This document shows positions 30,396 through 39,660 of a DNA stretch of 64,000 bases, piece by piece (position 1 is the stretch's first letter; each line of letters begins with the position of its first letter). The notes under the pieces are model-generated. The model was not told where the DNA came from, ran no database searches, and saw only the letters and a program-made list of their open reading frames with translations. Source of the stretch: Enhygromyxa salina (GTDB lineage: Bacteria; Myxococcota_A; Polyangia; Nannocystales; Nannocystaceae); contig NZ_JMCC02000061.1 in the NCBI RefSeq assembly GCF_000737335.2, forward strand, positions 45,086-109,085. The letters run 5' to 3'. Both the position numbers and the translations under genes were made by a program.

Positions 30396-30839
30396 TCAGA
30401 GCATCGCAGCATGCTCGCTGTGGTCGCGCAGCTTGGCGGCGATCCGCACCACCGTTGACTGGCTGAGCCCAGTCCGCTTGGCCAGCATCCGCGTGGTCCA
30501 GCGCGGCGCCCCGACCGGGGGCGGCGACTGCCGCAAGCGCAGCAGCTCCGTGACCTTGCCCTCCGAGATGGTTGGCGGCGCCCCAGGCCGCGGCCGATCC
30601 CACAGCGCGTCAACCCCACCCTCGTCGAACCGGGCCCGCCACTTGCTGATCGTGCGGCGCGAGGTCTCGAGCAGCGCCGCGCTCTGGGCCCCGGTCGCGC
30701 CGGCGGCCCAGCTGAGGATGATGTGGGCGCGCACGCGTACGGCTTCATCGCGGGTCTCGGGCGATGACAGCCGCATCAGCTCGAGGCGCTGCTGGGGAGT
30801 CAGGTTGACGGTTCGCTTGGTCCGGCGGGTGTTTTGCAT
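30396..30839 (-). mobile_element. IS630-family transposase remnant (N-terminal HTH part)
   Basis: About 147 residues from ATG at 30839 (an upstream start at 30926 adds 29). The sequence is the tandem helix-turn-helix DNA-binding part of an IS630/Tc1-type transposase: LTPQQRLELMRLSSPETRDE, SRRTISKWRARFDEGGVDAL, and LAKRTGLSQSTVVRIAAKLR. The DDE catalytic half, normally another 180-200 residues, is absent; the frame stops at 30396 and PAAR-like debris begins 34 bases on. No terminal inverted repeats were found, so this is a fragment and probably immobile. Confidence 0.75.
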
Positions 30840-31057
30840 GAGTCGATCCGGCTGCGCGCCCGGGGCGTTGGCACACATGTTGGTGGTGTCAAAACTCGCC
30901 GGATCGATTTGGAAAAATTCGCCCAAAGTTCAAAATACCAGCTGGGTGACAAAAATGACCGGTGGCGGGGGATTGGTGGTCGGCGTCAGGCCGCCGCCGC
31001 GCATGGACCGCGCCCGCCAGCTGGCCCAACGCGGAGATCCCGGGCAATCTCGCCGGG

Positions 31058-31774
31058 ATGCCGCGCGAGATCCTGACCGCCATTCTCTTGTGCACATGTG
31101 TGGCCGGCCTTGGCTGCGACGCCAAGCCAGCCAAGCCGGCCGAGCAAGCGAAGGCCGCCCAGCCCAGCGCCCCGCCGCACGCCTCACCCGCAGCAGACCC
31201 ACACGCGAACATGGGCGCGCCCGGTCCCGCCGCGGGCCACGATCCCCACGCCAAGTTGCCAGCGGCCAAACCCCCAGGCCCCCCGCGCGACGTGACGCCC
31301 ACCGGTGAGACCCGCGAGGAGCTCGTCGACGGCCTGAAGCTGATGGTGCCCAGCGAGTGGGAGCGGGGCGCCGGCTCGAGCATGATGCGCAAGGCCGAGT
31401 TCACGCTGCCGGGGCCGGGCGGTGACGCGACGCTGGTCGTCTACCGCTTCGAGGGCGGCGCAGGCTCGACTCAACAGAATATCGAGCGATGGAAAGCACA
31501 GATTGTGCTGGCCGAGGGCGCCGAGGCCCAGACGGCCGAGATCCAGGCGGGTACCCTAAAAGTGGCAAGCATCGATGTTCGGGGGGCCTACGCGGGCCAG
31601 TCGATGCCGGGGGCGCCACCACAGCCGCCGATCGCCGAGGCGCGGCTGCTCGCGGCCGCAATTGAGGGTGCCGGTGACCCTTGGTATTTCAAGCTGGTCG
31701 GCCCCGCGGGGACGATTGATGTGTGGGGCGAGGCCTGGAGCAAGCTCCTGTCCGAGCTCGCGCCAGCGGCCTGA
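31058..31774 (+). CDS. lipoprotein with Pro/Ala/His-rich linker, unknown function
   Basis: 238 residues. Lipobox VAGLGC, then a low-complexity Lys/Pro/Ala/His linker to about residue 85, then a globular domain opening LVDGLKLMVPSEWERG and containing TLVVYRFEGGAGSTQQNIERW and DPWYFKLVGPAGTIDVW. Similar domains occur as uncharacterised lipoproteins in myxobacteria and planctomycetes. No catalytic motif is visible. ATG at 31058 places the signal peptide correctly. Confidence 0.75.
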   Translation: MPREILTAILLCTCVAGLGCDAKPAKPAEQAKAAQPSAPPHASPAADPHANMGAPGPAAGHDPHAKLPAAKPPGPPRDVTPTGETREELVDGLKLMVPSEWERGAGSSMMRKAEFTLPGPGGDATLVVYRFEGGAGSTQQNIERWKAQIVLAEGAEAQTAEIQAGTLKVASIDVRGAYAGQSMPGAPPQPPIAEARLLAAAIEGAGDPWYFKLVGPAGTIDVWGEAWSKLLSELAPAA

Positions 31775-31833
31775 GCACGGCCGGCGGCAGCGCGGGCTCG
31801 CGCATTTGTCCCGACTGTTGTTAACTGGTAGGC

Positions 31834-32505
31834 GTGGCGGTTCGGCAAGTCTCGCTAGCGCTGGCGACCGCGCTGCTGCTCGGCTGCCCGCGCACGACCA
31901 CAAGCGCGCTCGAACCCAAGCCATCCGTCAAGACCGGCCGGGAGCTCGTGCGCGAGTCGGGTGACTCCCGCGTGGATCCGTCGCGCTGCGTTGGCGACGG
32001 GCTGGATCTGCTCACGCTGGTCGGCGCGGGCCCGTGCACGATCACGGCGAGCGAGGCCTCGCCGCTGCCCGACCCCGAGCTGCTCGTGGTCGAGGCCCCG
32101 CGCAAGCTCGAGGTTCAAGCCGGGCAGCGCCTCGAGTTCGAGCTGTTGCTGCGCAACCAGAGCAAGCAAGAGCTGGTGATCGATCTGGCGTTCCAGAGCT
32201 TCTTGCCGCTCGCGGCCGTGCGGACCGTGCGGCTTGGCAAGGGGCCGGGGCCCGACGACGCCTGCACGCTGCAGGCGGTCTCGACCGAGCCGCCGCCCGA
32301 GCGCGTGACCTTGCCGCCCAGGGGTGAGCTGGCGATCCCGTGTGATTGGTACGCCAACACGCGGCTGGTGGATCCAAGCAGCTACGTCGGCAGCGAGTGC
32401 CCCGACTTTCCGCCGCTGCCCGCTGGGCGCTACCGCAGCGTGTTCACGATCGGCGGGGGCGCCGGCACGACGCGGACCATGGACGTCGAGATCGTGGTGC
32501 GGTGA
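31834..32505 (+). CDS. predicted lipoprotein, unknown function
   Basis: 223 residues from GTG at 31834. The signal peptide ends in ATALLLGC. The mature protein has an immunoglobulin-like beta segment (LEVQAGQRLEFELLLRNQSK) and conserved-looking Cys residues (ACTLQ, IPCDWY, SECPDF) that could form disulfides. It sits 59 bases after another lipoprotein gene and 17 before a DUF1993 gene on the same strand, so the three may be one transcript. Confidence 0.75.
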   Translation: MAVRQVSLALATALLLGCPRTTTSALEPKPSVKTGRELVRESGDSRVDPSRCVGDGLDLLTLVGAGPCTITASEASPLPDPELLVVEAPRKLEVQAGQRLEFELLLRNQSKQELVIDLAFQSFLPLAAVRTVRLGKGPGPDDACTLQAVSTEPPPERVTLPPRGELAIPCDWYANTRLVDPSSYVGSECPDFPPLPAGRYRSVFTIGGGAGTTRTMDVEIVVR

Positions 32506-32522
32506 TCGAGTAGCATGCGCGC

Positions 32523-33029
32523 ATGTACACCCAGATTTTCGGACAGATGAAGAAGCAGCTGGCCCAGATGGACAGCTGGTTGATGACCGCGGCGACCTAC
32601 GCGGACGCGAAGAAGTTCGACGTCGATGTGTTCATGACCCAGCGGCTGGCGCCCGATCAATTCGCGCTCGCGCGGCAAGTCCAGATCGCGTGTGACGCCG
32701 CCAAGCTCGGCGCGGCCCGGATCACCGGCAAAGAGGCCCCGTCGCACGCGGACAGCGAGCAGACGATCGCCGAGCTGCGCGAGCGGATCGCCGCGACGCT
32801 GACCTACCTCGAAGGGCTCACCGCGGCCGACTTCGGCGACGTCGGCGAGCGGACCGTCACCCAGTCACGCTGGGAGGGCAAGGTCATGTCGACGCACGAC
32901 TATCTGTTGGAGCACGTGATGCCCAACTTCTACTTCCACTCGGTCCACGTCTACGCGATCTTGCGTCACAACGGCGTGGGCCTGGGCAAGCGCGACTATC
33001 TGGGCACGCTCAGCAAGCGCGACGCCTGA
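32523..33029 (+). CDS. DUF1993 family protein
   Basis: 168 residues matching the DUF1993 family, a four-helix relative of the DinB superfamily: N-terminal QMKKQLAQMDSWL, central FALARQVQIACDAAK, and the C-terminal HDYLLEHVMPNFYFHSVHVY with HNGVGLGKRDYLG. Function in the family is unproven; metal or small-molecule binding is suspected because DinB-like folds usually do this. The last 20 bases overlap the convergent protease gene. Confidence 0.88.
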   Translation: MYTQIFGQMKKQLAQMDSWLMTAATYADAKKFDVDVFMTQRLAPDQFALARQVQIACDAAKLGAARITGKEAPSHADSEQTIAELRERIAATLTYLEGLTAADFGDVGERTVTQSRWEGKVMSTHDYLLEHVMPNFYFHSVHVYAILRHNGVGLGKRDYLGTLSKRDA

Positions 33030-34380
33030 GCAGGACCAGGCCGAACAGGCCCAGCAAGCCGAGTAAGGCGGGCAGGGGGCGCGCGTCTTGGTCGCTCGCG
33101 CAGTGACAGCCGCCGCCCGTGTCGTCGCCGGGGGGGCCGTCGCCGGTGTCGGTGGTGGCCTCGCCGGTGTCGGTGGTGGTGTCGCCATCGCCGCTGGGCC
33201 CTTCGAGGGTGATCACGGCGCTCGCGGTCGAGCTGTTGCCAAAGTAGTCGATCGCTTTGAGCTCGAGCAGGTGTTCGCCCGTGGCTTGGACCTCGACCCC
33301 CTCGAAGCGATAGGGGGGGACCTCGTCGGCGGCGACTTGGCCGAGCGGGGTCAGCCATGGCGCGCCGTCGACAGACAGCTCGACCCGCGCAACGCCGACG
33401 CCCGCGTCGCTCGCCTCTGCGAGCACGTTGAACACGACGGCCGCCGCTGGAAACGTGTCGCCGTCGACGGGGTCGACGAACGCGACGCTGGGCGGCTCGC
33501 CATCCACGAGATCCGTCCACGGCGGTCCGCAGCGATCCGAGGGACCCGACACCGCGCTCGGGCAGCCCTCGGCCCACTGCGCGCCGGGCTCGGTGGCGAC
33601 GTAGAAGCCCTCGCACTCGGGGGTTGGCGCCCAGCTGCCGTCACCCGCGTGACAGGGCGTGATGTCGATGCCGCTGCGATCTTCGATCCACTCGATCACC
33701 ACGGGCGCAGGCACGTACTGGACCGAGGCCCCGTCACCGCCGCCGCCCGAGACGATCCCCAGCAGCCGCCAGCTACCATCCTCGAGCTGGACAAACGCCG
33801 GCCCGCCCGAGTCACCCGCGTCGGCGCCAACCCCCATGCCGCCGATGCCGACCGTGCTCACGTAGCCGACGATCGCGGTGGTCGCCTCGTGCTTGATCCC
33901 GACCTGCTCGGGGGCGTCGATCGTGGTGTCACCAAACCCGACGATCGTTACTGGCGTGCCCACTTGGATCAGCGCCGCGTCGCAGCCGACCAGTGGCGGC
34001 GTGATCGCGATGTCCGTGACGGGCTCGGCGAGCTCGCAGTAGGCGTAGTCCATCGAGCTGACCGCGAACAGATCCGAGTGCCGCTCGCAGCGGAGCGTGG
34101 GCACCTCGCGGGTCGGGGCGTTGGCGTTCTCACCAAACAACACGGAGGTGTGGAAGGTGCCGCAGTGGGCCGCGTAGACGACGACCCGCGGGTGCACGAG
34201 GGTGCCCGTGCACAGCCCGCCCGTCTGCAGCGCGACGACGCTTGGCCACGCGCAGGTCGAGCTGGGCTCGCCACCCACAATCCCGGCCGGCTGCGGGGCG
34301 ATCGCGTCAGGCGGTGCAGCCCCGGCGACCCCGTACGGGACCGCGGCCAGCATCAGCCCTGCGAACATCCTGGCGCGCAC
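33010..34380 (-). CDS. trypsin-like serine protease with Ig-like region and MYXO-CTERM-like anchor
   Basis: 456 residues from GTG at 34380 (ATG at 34368 is an alternative). The secreted S1 protease has His72 in VYAAHC, Asp111 in MDYAYCEL and Ser191 in AGDSGGP. It is followed by a beta-sandwich region opening PPSVAFVDPVDGDTFPAAAV, then a Thr/Asp/Gly stalk and a C-terminus of CHC, a hydrophobic helix (LPALLGLLGLFGLVLL) and RRR. That tail matches the myxobacterial sorting-signal plan. It diverges from the enoyl-CoA hydratase gene over 37 bp. Confidence 0.9.
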   Translation of the reverse strand: MRARMFAGLMLAAVPYGVAGAAPPDAIAPQPAGIVGGEPSSTCAWPSVVALQTGGLCTGTLVHPRVVVYAAHCGTFHTSVLFGENANAPTREVPTLRCERHSDLFAVSSMDYAYCELAEPVTDIAITPPLVGCDAALIQVGTPVTIVGFGDTTIDAPEQVGIKHEATTAIVGYVSTVGIGGMGVGADAGDSGGPAFVQLEDGSWRLLGIVSGGGGDGASVQYVPAPVVIEWIEDRSGIDITPCHAGDGSWAPTPECEGFYVATEPGAQWAEGCPSAVSGPSDRCGPPWTDLVDGEPPSVAFVDPVDGDTFPAAAVVFNVLAEASDAGVGVARVELSVDGAPWLTPLGQVAADEVPPYRFEGVEVQATGEHLLELKAIDYFGNSSTASAVITLEGPSGDGDTTTDTGEATTDTGDGPPGDDTGGGCHCASDQDARPLPALLGLLGLFGLVLLRRRAC

Positions 34381-34417
34381 GCCATGAGTGTGCCCTACAC
34401 TGACGGCGAGCGCCCCC

Positions 34418-35206
34418 ATGTCTGCACCCAACGAGACCCGCGAGCACATCCTCGTCGAATTCGACGCCGGCATCTGCACCATCAGCTTCCGTCGGCCGCA
34501 CAAGAAGAACGCGTTCAGCGTGGCGATGTACACGGCGATCAACGCCGGCTTCGAGCAGGCGCGCGAGCGTGGCGACGTGCGGGTGATCTTGCTGCGCGGC
34601 AGCGAGGGGGTGTTCACCGCGGGCAACGATCTGCAGGACTTCATGCAGGCGCCGCCAACCGGGACCAACAGCCCGGTCGCGCGCTTCTTGGCCCACCTCG
34701 TCGCCTGCGAAAAGCCGATCGTCGCCGCGGTCGAGGGGCCGGCGATCGGGATCGGCGTGACCATGCTGTTGCACTGCGACCTCGTGTACGCGGGGGAGAG
34801 CGCGCGCTTCCACATGCCCTTCGTCAACCTGGGTCTGTGTCCCGAGGCCGGCTCGAGCTACTTGCTGCCGCGGCTGATGGGCTACCAGCGCGCGGCCGAG
34901 CTGCTCTTGCTTGGCGAGCCCTTCACCGCCCAGGTTGCCTACGAGTATGGCCTGATCAACCAGGTCTTGGCCGACGCGGCCGTCCTCGATCGTGCGCACT
35001 CGATCGCGGTGAGCCTGAGCAAGAAGCCGCCCGCCGCTCTGCGCAATTCCAAGCGCTTGATGCGTGACGGCTATCGCGCGGCGGTCACCCAGGCCATGGC
35101 GGCCGAGTTCGAGTCGTTTGGCGCGGGCTTGACCTCGCCCGAGGCGGCCGAGGCGTTCGCGGCGTTCTTTGCCAAGCGCGAGCCGGACTTCTCCAAGTTC
35201 GAGTAG
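34418..35206 (+). CDS. enoyl-CoA hydratase/isomerase family protein
   Basis: 262 residues of the crotonase fold. The two oxyanion-hole regions are visible as FTAGNDLQDF and VEGPAIGIGVTMLLHCD, followed by FVNLGLCPEAGSSYLLPRL. A catalytic Glu lies in LCPEAGSS, as in isomerase-like members. Likely acts on acyl-CoA in fatty-acid or branched-chain degradation; the exact substrate is not readable. It is followed 21 bases later by an amino-acid permease gene on the same strand. Confidence 0.92.
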   Translation: MSAPNETREHILVEFDAGICTISFRRPHKKNAFSVAMYTAINAGFEQARERGDVRVILLRGSEGVFTAGNDLQDFMQAPPTGTNSPVARFLAHLVACEKPIVAAVEGPAIGIGVTMLLHCDLVYAGESARFHMPFVNLGLCPEAGSSYLLPRLMGYQRAAELLLLGEPFTAQVAYEYGLINQVLADAAVLDRAHSIAVSLSKKPPAALRNSKRLMRDGYRAAVTQAMAAEFESFGAGLTSPEAAEAFAAFFAKREPDFSKFE

Positions 35207-35227
35207 CGTTCATCGCCGGGCACCAGC

Positions 35228-36688
35228 ATGAGCGCCGAACCACCTGTCGAATTGGCTACCGACCCCCCCTCCGAAGTGGCCAAAGATCACTGGGGCGAAC
35301 GCCTGCCGCGTCGGCTTGGGACCTTCAGCGCGATCGCGGTGCTGGTTGGGTCCACGATCGGCAGCGGGATCTTCCGTTCACCCGCGGTCGTGGCCCAAGA
35401 CATCAACGCGCTCGGGCCCTTCGTGCTCGCGTGGGTGCTAGGTGGGCTGGTCGCGCTGGCCGGCGCGCTGACCTTCGCCGAGCTTGGCGGCATGTTTCCC
35501 CGCACGGGCGGGATCTACGTGTACGTGCGCGAGGCCTTCGGCGAGCTCCCGGCGTTCTTGTTTGGCTGGGCGGAGCTGGTGATCTTGCGGCCCGCGGCCT
35601 ACGGGGCGATCGCGGTGACCTCGGCGGAGTACACCTGGCGGGTGCTTGGGCACGACGCCGGGCGGGCGCTGTGGGTGGTGATCCCCCCGGGGCCCGATCC
35701 CGACAGCGGGCTGGTGATCAGTCTGGCGCAGGGCCTGGCGGCGCTGATGATCGTCGTGGTGGGGATCGTCAATTTTCGCGGGATCCGGCTCGGGGCGATC
35801 ATTCAGAACGTGTCGACGGCGCTCAAGGTCGCGGCGATCCTGGGCTTGGTGGGGGTGGGCTTGGCCATGGTCCCCAACGCGCTCCCGCCCATCGCCGAGC
35901 TGCCGGTGCGCCCAGATCACGCCCCCGAAGTGGGCGGGCTCGCGGCGTTTGGGCTGGCCATGGTCGCGGTGCTGTGGGCCTACGATGGCTGGTCGGACGT
36001 CGGCTTTGTCGGCGGCGAGATCAAGGATCCCGCGCGCAACCTCCCGCGGGCGTTCATTGGCGGGACCGCGCTGGTGGTCGGGCTGTATCTGTTGGTCGAC
36101 ATGGTCTACCTGCGCGTGGTGCCGCTCGATCAGATGCCTGGGCGGCCGTTGATCGCGGCCGACGTGGCCGAGGCGTTGCTCGGTCCGATCGGGGCGGTGC
36201 TCGTCGCCGGGGCCGTGGCGATCAGCACCTTTGGCACCCTCAATGGCTCGATGATGACGGGGCCGCGGGTGTTCTTTGCGATGGCCGAGGACGACCTGTT
36301 CTTTCGCAGCCTCGCCAAGGTTCACCCAAAGCACGGCACGCCGGGCGGGGCGATCCTGCTGTCGATCGTGCTTGGGGTTGGGTTCGTGTCGTTTCAGGGC
36401 TTCGCGGAGCTGGCGGATCAATTCGTGATCGGGATCTGGCCGTTCTATGCACTATCGGTCGCGGCGGTGCTGGTGTTGCGGCGGCGGCGACCCGAGTTGG
36501 AGCGGCCGTATAAAACCTGGGGCTATCCATGGGTCCCCTTCGCGTTCTTGCTGGCTACCATGTATTTGCTGGGCAACTACGCGATCCGGGAGTCAGGCAA
36601 GTTCGCGCTGGATGTTGCGATCGTGCTGTCGGGGGTGCCGGTGTTCTGGCTGTGGCGGCGGCGGCGGGATCGAAGCTCGCCTTTGTGA
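35228..36688 (+). CDS. APC-family amino acid permease
   Basis: 486 residues and about 12 hydrophobic segments. The family's first-helix substrate-binding motif GSTIGSGIFRSP is present, followed by LGGLVALAGALTFAELG and the conserved FPRTGGIYVYVREAFG segment, as in LAT/basic-amino-acid-type permeases. Likely an inner-membrane amino acid transporter or exchanger. It ends seven bases before a strong hairpin. Confidence 0.92.
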   Translation: MSAEPPVELATDPPSEVAKDHWGERLPRRLGTFSAIAVLVGSTIGSGIFRSPAVVAQDINALGPFVLAWVLGGLVALAGALTFAELGGMFPRTGGIYVYVREAFGELPAFLFGWAELVILRPAAYGAIAVTSAEYTWRVLGHDAGRALWVVIPPGPDPDSGLVISLAQGLAALMIVVVGIVNFRGIRLGAIIQNVSTALKVAAILGLVGVGLAMVPNALPPIAELPVRPDHAPEVGGLAAFGLAMVAVLWAYDGWSDVGFVGGEIKDPARNLPRAFIGGTALVVGLYLLVDMVYLRVVPLDQMPGRPLIAADVAEALLGPIGAVLVAGAVAISTFGTLNGSMMTGPRVFFAMAEDDLFFRSLAKVHPKHGTPGGAILLSIVLGVGFVSFQGFAELADQFVIGIWPFYALSVAAVLVLRRRRPELERPYKTWGYPWVPFAFLLATMYLLGNYAIRESGKFALDVAIVLSGVPVFWLWRRRRDRSSPL

Positions 36689-36694
36689 ATTGAA

Positions 36695-36729
36695 GCCGTG
36701 CTCGCGGGACGATGCCCCGCGAGCACGGC
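36695..36729. terminator. 14-bp stem-loop between convergent genes
   Basis: GCCGTGCTCGCGGG (36695-36708) pairs perfectly with CCCGCGAGCACGGC (36716-36729) around a seven-base loop. It lies between the permease stop and the convergent lipoprotein stop. No T-tract follows on either strand, so it is probably a bidirectional, factor-assisted terminator. Confidence 0.75.
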
Positions 36730-36748
36730 CATGTTCGCGGCCTCGATC

Positions 36749-37285
36749 TCAGCTGGGGTCGCACTCGAGCTGGGCTTGCTCTTCGGCCTCGCACGCGTTG
36801 CCGGGCTCGCTGTCGAGGTACGCGATGTACTCCTCGCAGGTGAGGCTGGCCTGACACATGGAGAGTGCGAGGGTCTTGTCGAAGCAGTCACCCTCGAGCT
36901 CCTGATAGCCCTCGATGCACAGTTGCTCGCACTCTGCCCACGGGAACACGCAGGTGGACCACACCTGGCACGAGGTCGCGCACGCCTCTTGGACCGCGGC
37001 ATCCCCGTCGCCGCCGGAGTCGGTGTCGCCGTCGCCGTCGCCAGAGTCGCCGTCGCCGTCACCGTCACCGGAGTCGTCGCCGTCGCCGTCGCCAGAGTCG
37101 GACTCGGAGTCGGAGTCGCCGTCGCCGGACTCGCCATCTCCATCGCCGCTGTCGTCCGTGTCACTAGTATGTTGCGTGTCCTGGCCTTCGCCGCCGGGTG
37201 GTGGGTCATCAGCGCACGCGAGCCCGAGGATCGAGAACGCCAGGGTCAAAACAATACGGGCGGGAATCGTCTCATGAATCATCAT
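36749..37285 (-). CDS. lipoprotein with acidic GD/SD stalk and Cys-rich domain
   Basis: 178 residues. Signal peptide with lipobox ILGLAC, then about 65 residues of Gly/Asp/Ser low complexity, then an 80-residue domain with eight Cys residues (ACATSCQVWSTCVF, CEQLCIEG, GDCFDKT, LSMCQASLTCEEY, NACEAEE, LECDPS), probably disulfide-bonded. Start is ATG at 37285 or the adjacent ATG at 37282. No Shine-Dalgarno sequence is evident. The upstream region (37286-37497) is less GC-rich and has a small dyad CTAAC/GTTAG at about 37310-37323 that may be regulatory. Confidence 0.75.
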   Translation of the reverse strand: MMIHETIPARIVLTLAFSILGLACADDPPPGGEGQDTQHTSDTDDSGDGDGESGDGDSDSESDSGDGDGDDSGDGDGDGDSGDGDGDTDSGGDGDAAVQEACATSCQVWSTCVFPWAECEQLCIEGYQELEGDCFDKTLALSMCQASLTCEEYIAYLDSEPGNACEAEEQAQLECDPS

Positions 37286-37497
37286 TGTGGTAGTTTTTCG
37301 TCTAACGATTGTTAGGTTGCAGTGTTGCGATTGGGCGGCCGTTGCGGTCCGCGTCTCGACCGGGCTTGGATGCGAGATGACTGTGTAATTCGCTGCCTCG
37401 AGTCGATCGGCAAGTGCCCTCGCGAGGGACTTTTCTCGTAGGAATTCGACGCGTTGCGTTCTGCAACCGTCGGTCTGGAGCTGGGGCATTTTGGCCC

Positions 37498-39660
37498 TCA
37501 GGGGACCACGCCAAGGCCGTCGCGCGCGTCGATGATCACGTTCGCGTGGGCCGTGCACGCGACCGCCTCGGGGGCGCCAAGGTGGTCGCGCGCGAACGCT
37601 TGCGTGCAGTGCTCGCTGCCATCGTGGGCGTAGGCGTGAAGCCGCAGGGTGAGCGCCTCGGGGACCTCGCCGATCCACCAGATCGCCCACTCCCAGCGCT
37701 GGCGGCCAACGTCGCGCGGAACCATGACGAACTCGGTCCCACCCTCGTCCACGCGGACACCCTCGCGCAGCAGCGGCGACCAGCGGCCGTTGGCATCACG
37801 CACTTCAATCTGAACGCGAGGCCAGCTCGGCGCCGCCCAGCTCGGGGCGCTGGCCTGCAGGTGCAGGCGCGGGAGCAGGTCCAGGCTGGTCTCGATGCCA
37901 AGCTGTTCGTGCACACTCTGCTCGAGTTTGGCGAGCACGCGGCGGGCGTGGGGGCCCGGGCGCAGGGCAAAGTCACGATGAAAGCCTGGGGCCACCCGCG
38001 CCGAGTTGCCCGCGCCGCTCGAGGCGAACGCGGTCGCTTCCATGCCCACGCCGCGAGCGAGCGCGCCGAGCTGCTCGGCGATCAGCGTGCCCGCGTATTG
38101 ACCCCACAGCGTCGAGCCGCCCTCGTAGTGCTGCAGCGCGTACTCCTGCGGCGTGGTGAAGTAGCTCAGGTATTCGTCGGCCAGGCCGATGGCGATCGGT
38201 CGTGGCGCGGTGTCGGGGTTGCTGGCCGCGACCGCCTGGCGGATCCGCATGCCCATGACCGTCGAGAATTCCCCGGGCAGGCCGATGAAGGTCAGCGGGC
38301 CAACACGATGCACGGAGATCGGGACTTCGTGGGGGATCGCGGGGCCCGGGAAGATCAGCGCGAACACGGCGGGCGGGATCGCGGGCCGCTTGGGGCCGTG
38401 ACCGGGACGCCGCTCACGGGTGACGGTCTGGCCCTCGGGCCGACGCGCGTGAAAGCGGGTGCGGCCATCCTCGGCGCCACCGAGCACCGCCTTGCCCGCG
38501 AGCGGGCGGTGGGCCGTGTGGGCGGCTGGCGGGCCCTCGATCGCGTGATCCCGAAACGACACCCGCGTGAACCCGCTCTCGATCGCGCCCGCGCTGGCCG
38601 GGCTCGCGGGTCGTTCATCGCTCAGGCTGGCGTCGACGATCGCCGCGCCCAGGGTGGTCCCAAGCGCGAGGGTGTCGGCGCGGCCCTGCGTGGTCCAGTT
38701 GGGCGAGACGTCGCCCTCGGGCCCGTTGAACAGGGCGACGACCGGCGCCGCAAGCTGCGGTCGCGCGCGCGTGAGGGCAGCCTCGGCGTGGGCCGTGGCG
38801 ACCGCGAACAGGTCGCCGTTGTAGACGTCGGTGGCGTTTAGCATCGCGGTCGCGTGGACCGCAAAGAAGGCCGCGACCGCGATTGGCTGACCGTGAAGAT
38901 CTTCGATGCGCAGGGTCGTCAAGGTTGGGTCGACCGCGTGGCAAGCATCGACACCGGCCGGGACACCCGGGTCTTCCGGCTGCGTGCACCCTGGCAGATC
39001 CGCGTTGTGAGCGACGAGCAGATCCGCCTCGGGGTTGCGCAGGAACGGCGCGAGGCTGCGGTTGCGCCCCAGCCGTGGCACGACGCTGGTGTTCAGCCGC
39101 AGCTGCGCTGGGCTGCGAGCGGCGGCGGCCTCGGCGATCGCCGCCGCGATGCGATCGGTCAGAAACTCGAACAGCTCCGGGTCAAAGCCCATGCGCGTGG
39201 ACGCGGCGTGATTGTAGTAGGCGGTGTCCGAAAAATTGCCCGGGCTGTGGTGGGTGTGGGTGCCCGCCAACAACAGCTGCGCCCGACCGATCTGCGTGAG
39301 CCCGTGCTGCTCGCGGACCCGCGCGACCACGGCGTCGGACAGCCCCGCCGGGATCGCCCACAGATCCGCGGCGACCAACACCAGCGGCTCGCCGTGCTGA
39401 TCCTCGAGGTAGATCGCGCGGGCTGTTAGCCGGGTCCACACGCTCAGACCCACCCCGCTCTCGACCGAGTGGCCACCAAGCGGCACGCCGGGCAGCGGGG
39501 TGATGTCGAGCTTGGCGGCGCCGGCCAGCAGCTGACCCGATCCGGGCTGGGGCGTCGGTGGGGCGTGGCTGACCGGCCGCTGCCCACACGCGAGCAGCAG
39601 CGCGGCGACGATCGTCAGCACCCCGTGGCACAGGTGCAGGCGCAGGCGCAGGCGACTCAC
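37498..39660 (-). CDS. lipoprotein neutral ceramidase-family hydrolase
   Basis: 720 residues with an N-terminal signal and lipobox (ALLLAC). The neutral/alkaline ceramidase domain is clear: AAKLDITPLPGVPLGGH at the start, the zinc-site region LLLAGTHTHHSPGN, and FNGPEGDVSPNW, whose GDVSPN Ser is the catalytic position in the family. A C-terminal beta domain follows. Ceramidases release sphingosine from ceramide; sphingolipids occur in some myxobacteria, or the enzyme may attack prey or host lipid, both inference. Its GTG start overlaps the TGA of the gene before it (GTGA), making it the last gene of an eight-gene coupled operon. Confidence 0.9.
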   Translation of the reverse strand: MSRLRLRLHLCHGVLTIVAALLLACGQRPVSHAPPTPQPGSGQLLAGAAKLDITPLPGVPLGGHSVESGVGLSVWTRLTARAIYLEDQHGEPLVLVAADLWAIPAGLSDAVVARVREQHGLTQIGRAQLLLAGTHTHHSPGNFSDTAYYNHAASTRMGFDPELFEFLTDRIAAAIAEAAAARSPAQLRLNTSVVPRLGRNRSLAPFLRNPEADLLVAHNADLPGCTQPEDPGVPAGVDACHAVDPTLTTLRIEDLHGQPIAVAAFFAVHATAMLNATDVYNGDLFAVATAHAEAALTRARPQLAAPVVALFNGPEGDVSPNWTTQGRADTLALGTTLGAAIVDASLSDERPASPASAGAIESGFTRVSFRDHAIEGPPAAHTAHRPLAGKAVLGGAEDGRTRFHARRPEGQTVTRERRPGHGPKRPAIPPAVFALIFPGPAIPHEVPISVHRVGPLTFIGLPGEFSTVMGMRIRQAVAASNPDTAPRPIAIGLADEYLSYFTTPQEYALQHYEGGSTLWGQYAGTLIAEQLGALARGVGMEATAFASSGAGNSARVAPGFHRDFALRPGPHARRVLAKLEQSVHEQLGIETSLDLLPRLHLQASAPSWAAPSWPRVQIEVRDANGRWSPLLREGVRVDEGGTEFVMVPRDVGRQRWEWAIWWIGEVPEALTLRLHAYAHDGSEHCTQAFARDHLGAPEAVACTAHANVIIDARDGLGVVP

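Noticed and set aside
30927..31057. Possible left end of the IS630-type element upstream of its transposase remnant
   Set aside because: A/T-richer sequence, but no inverted repeat matching the other side or the MITE ends could be found.
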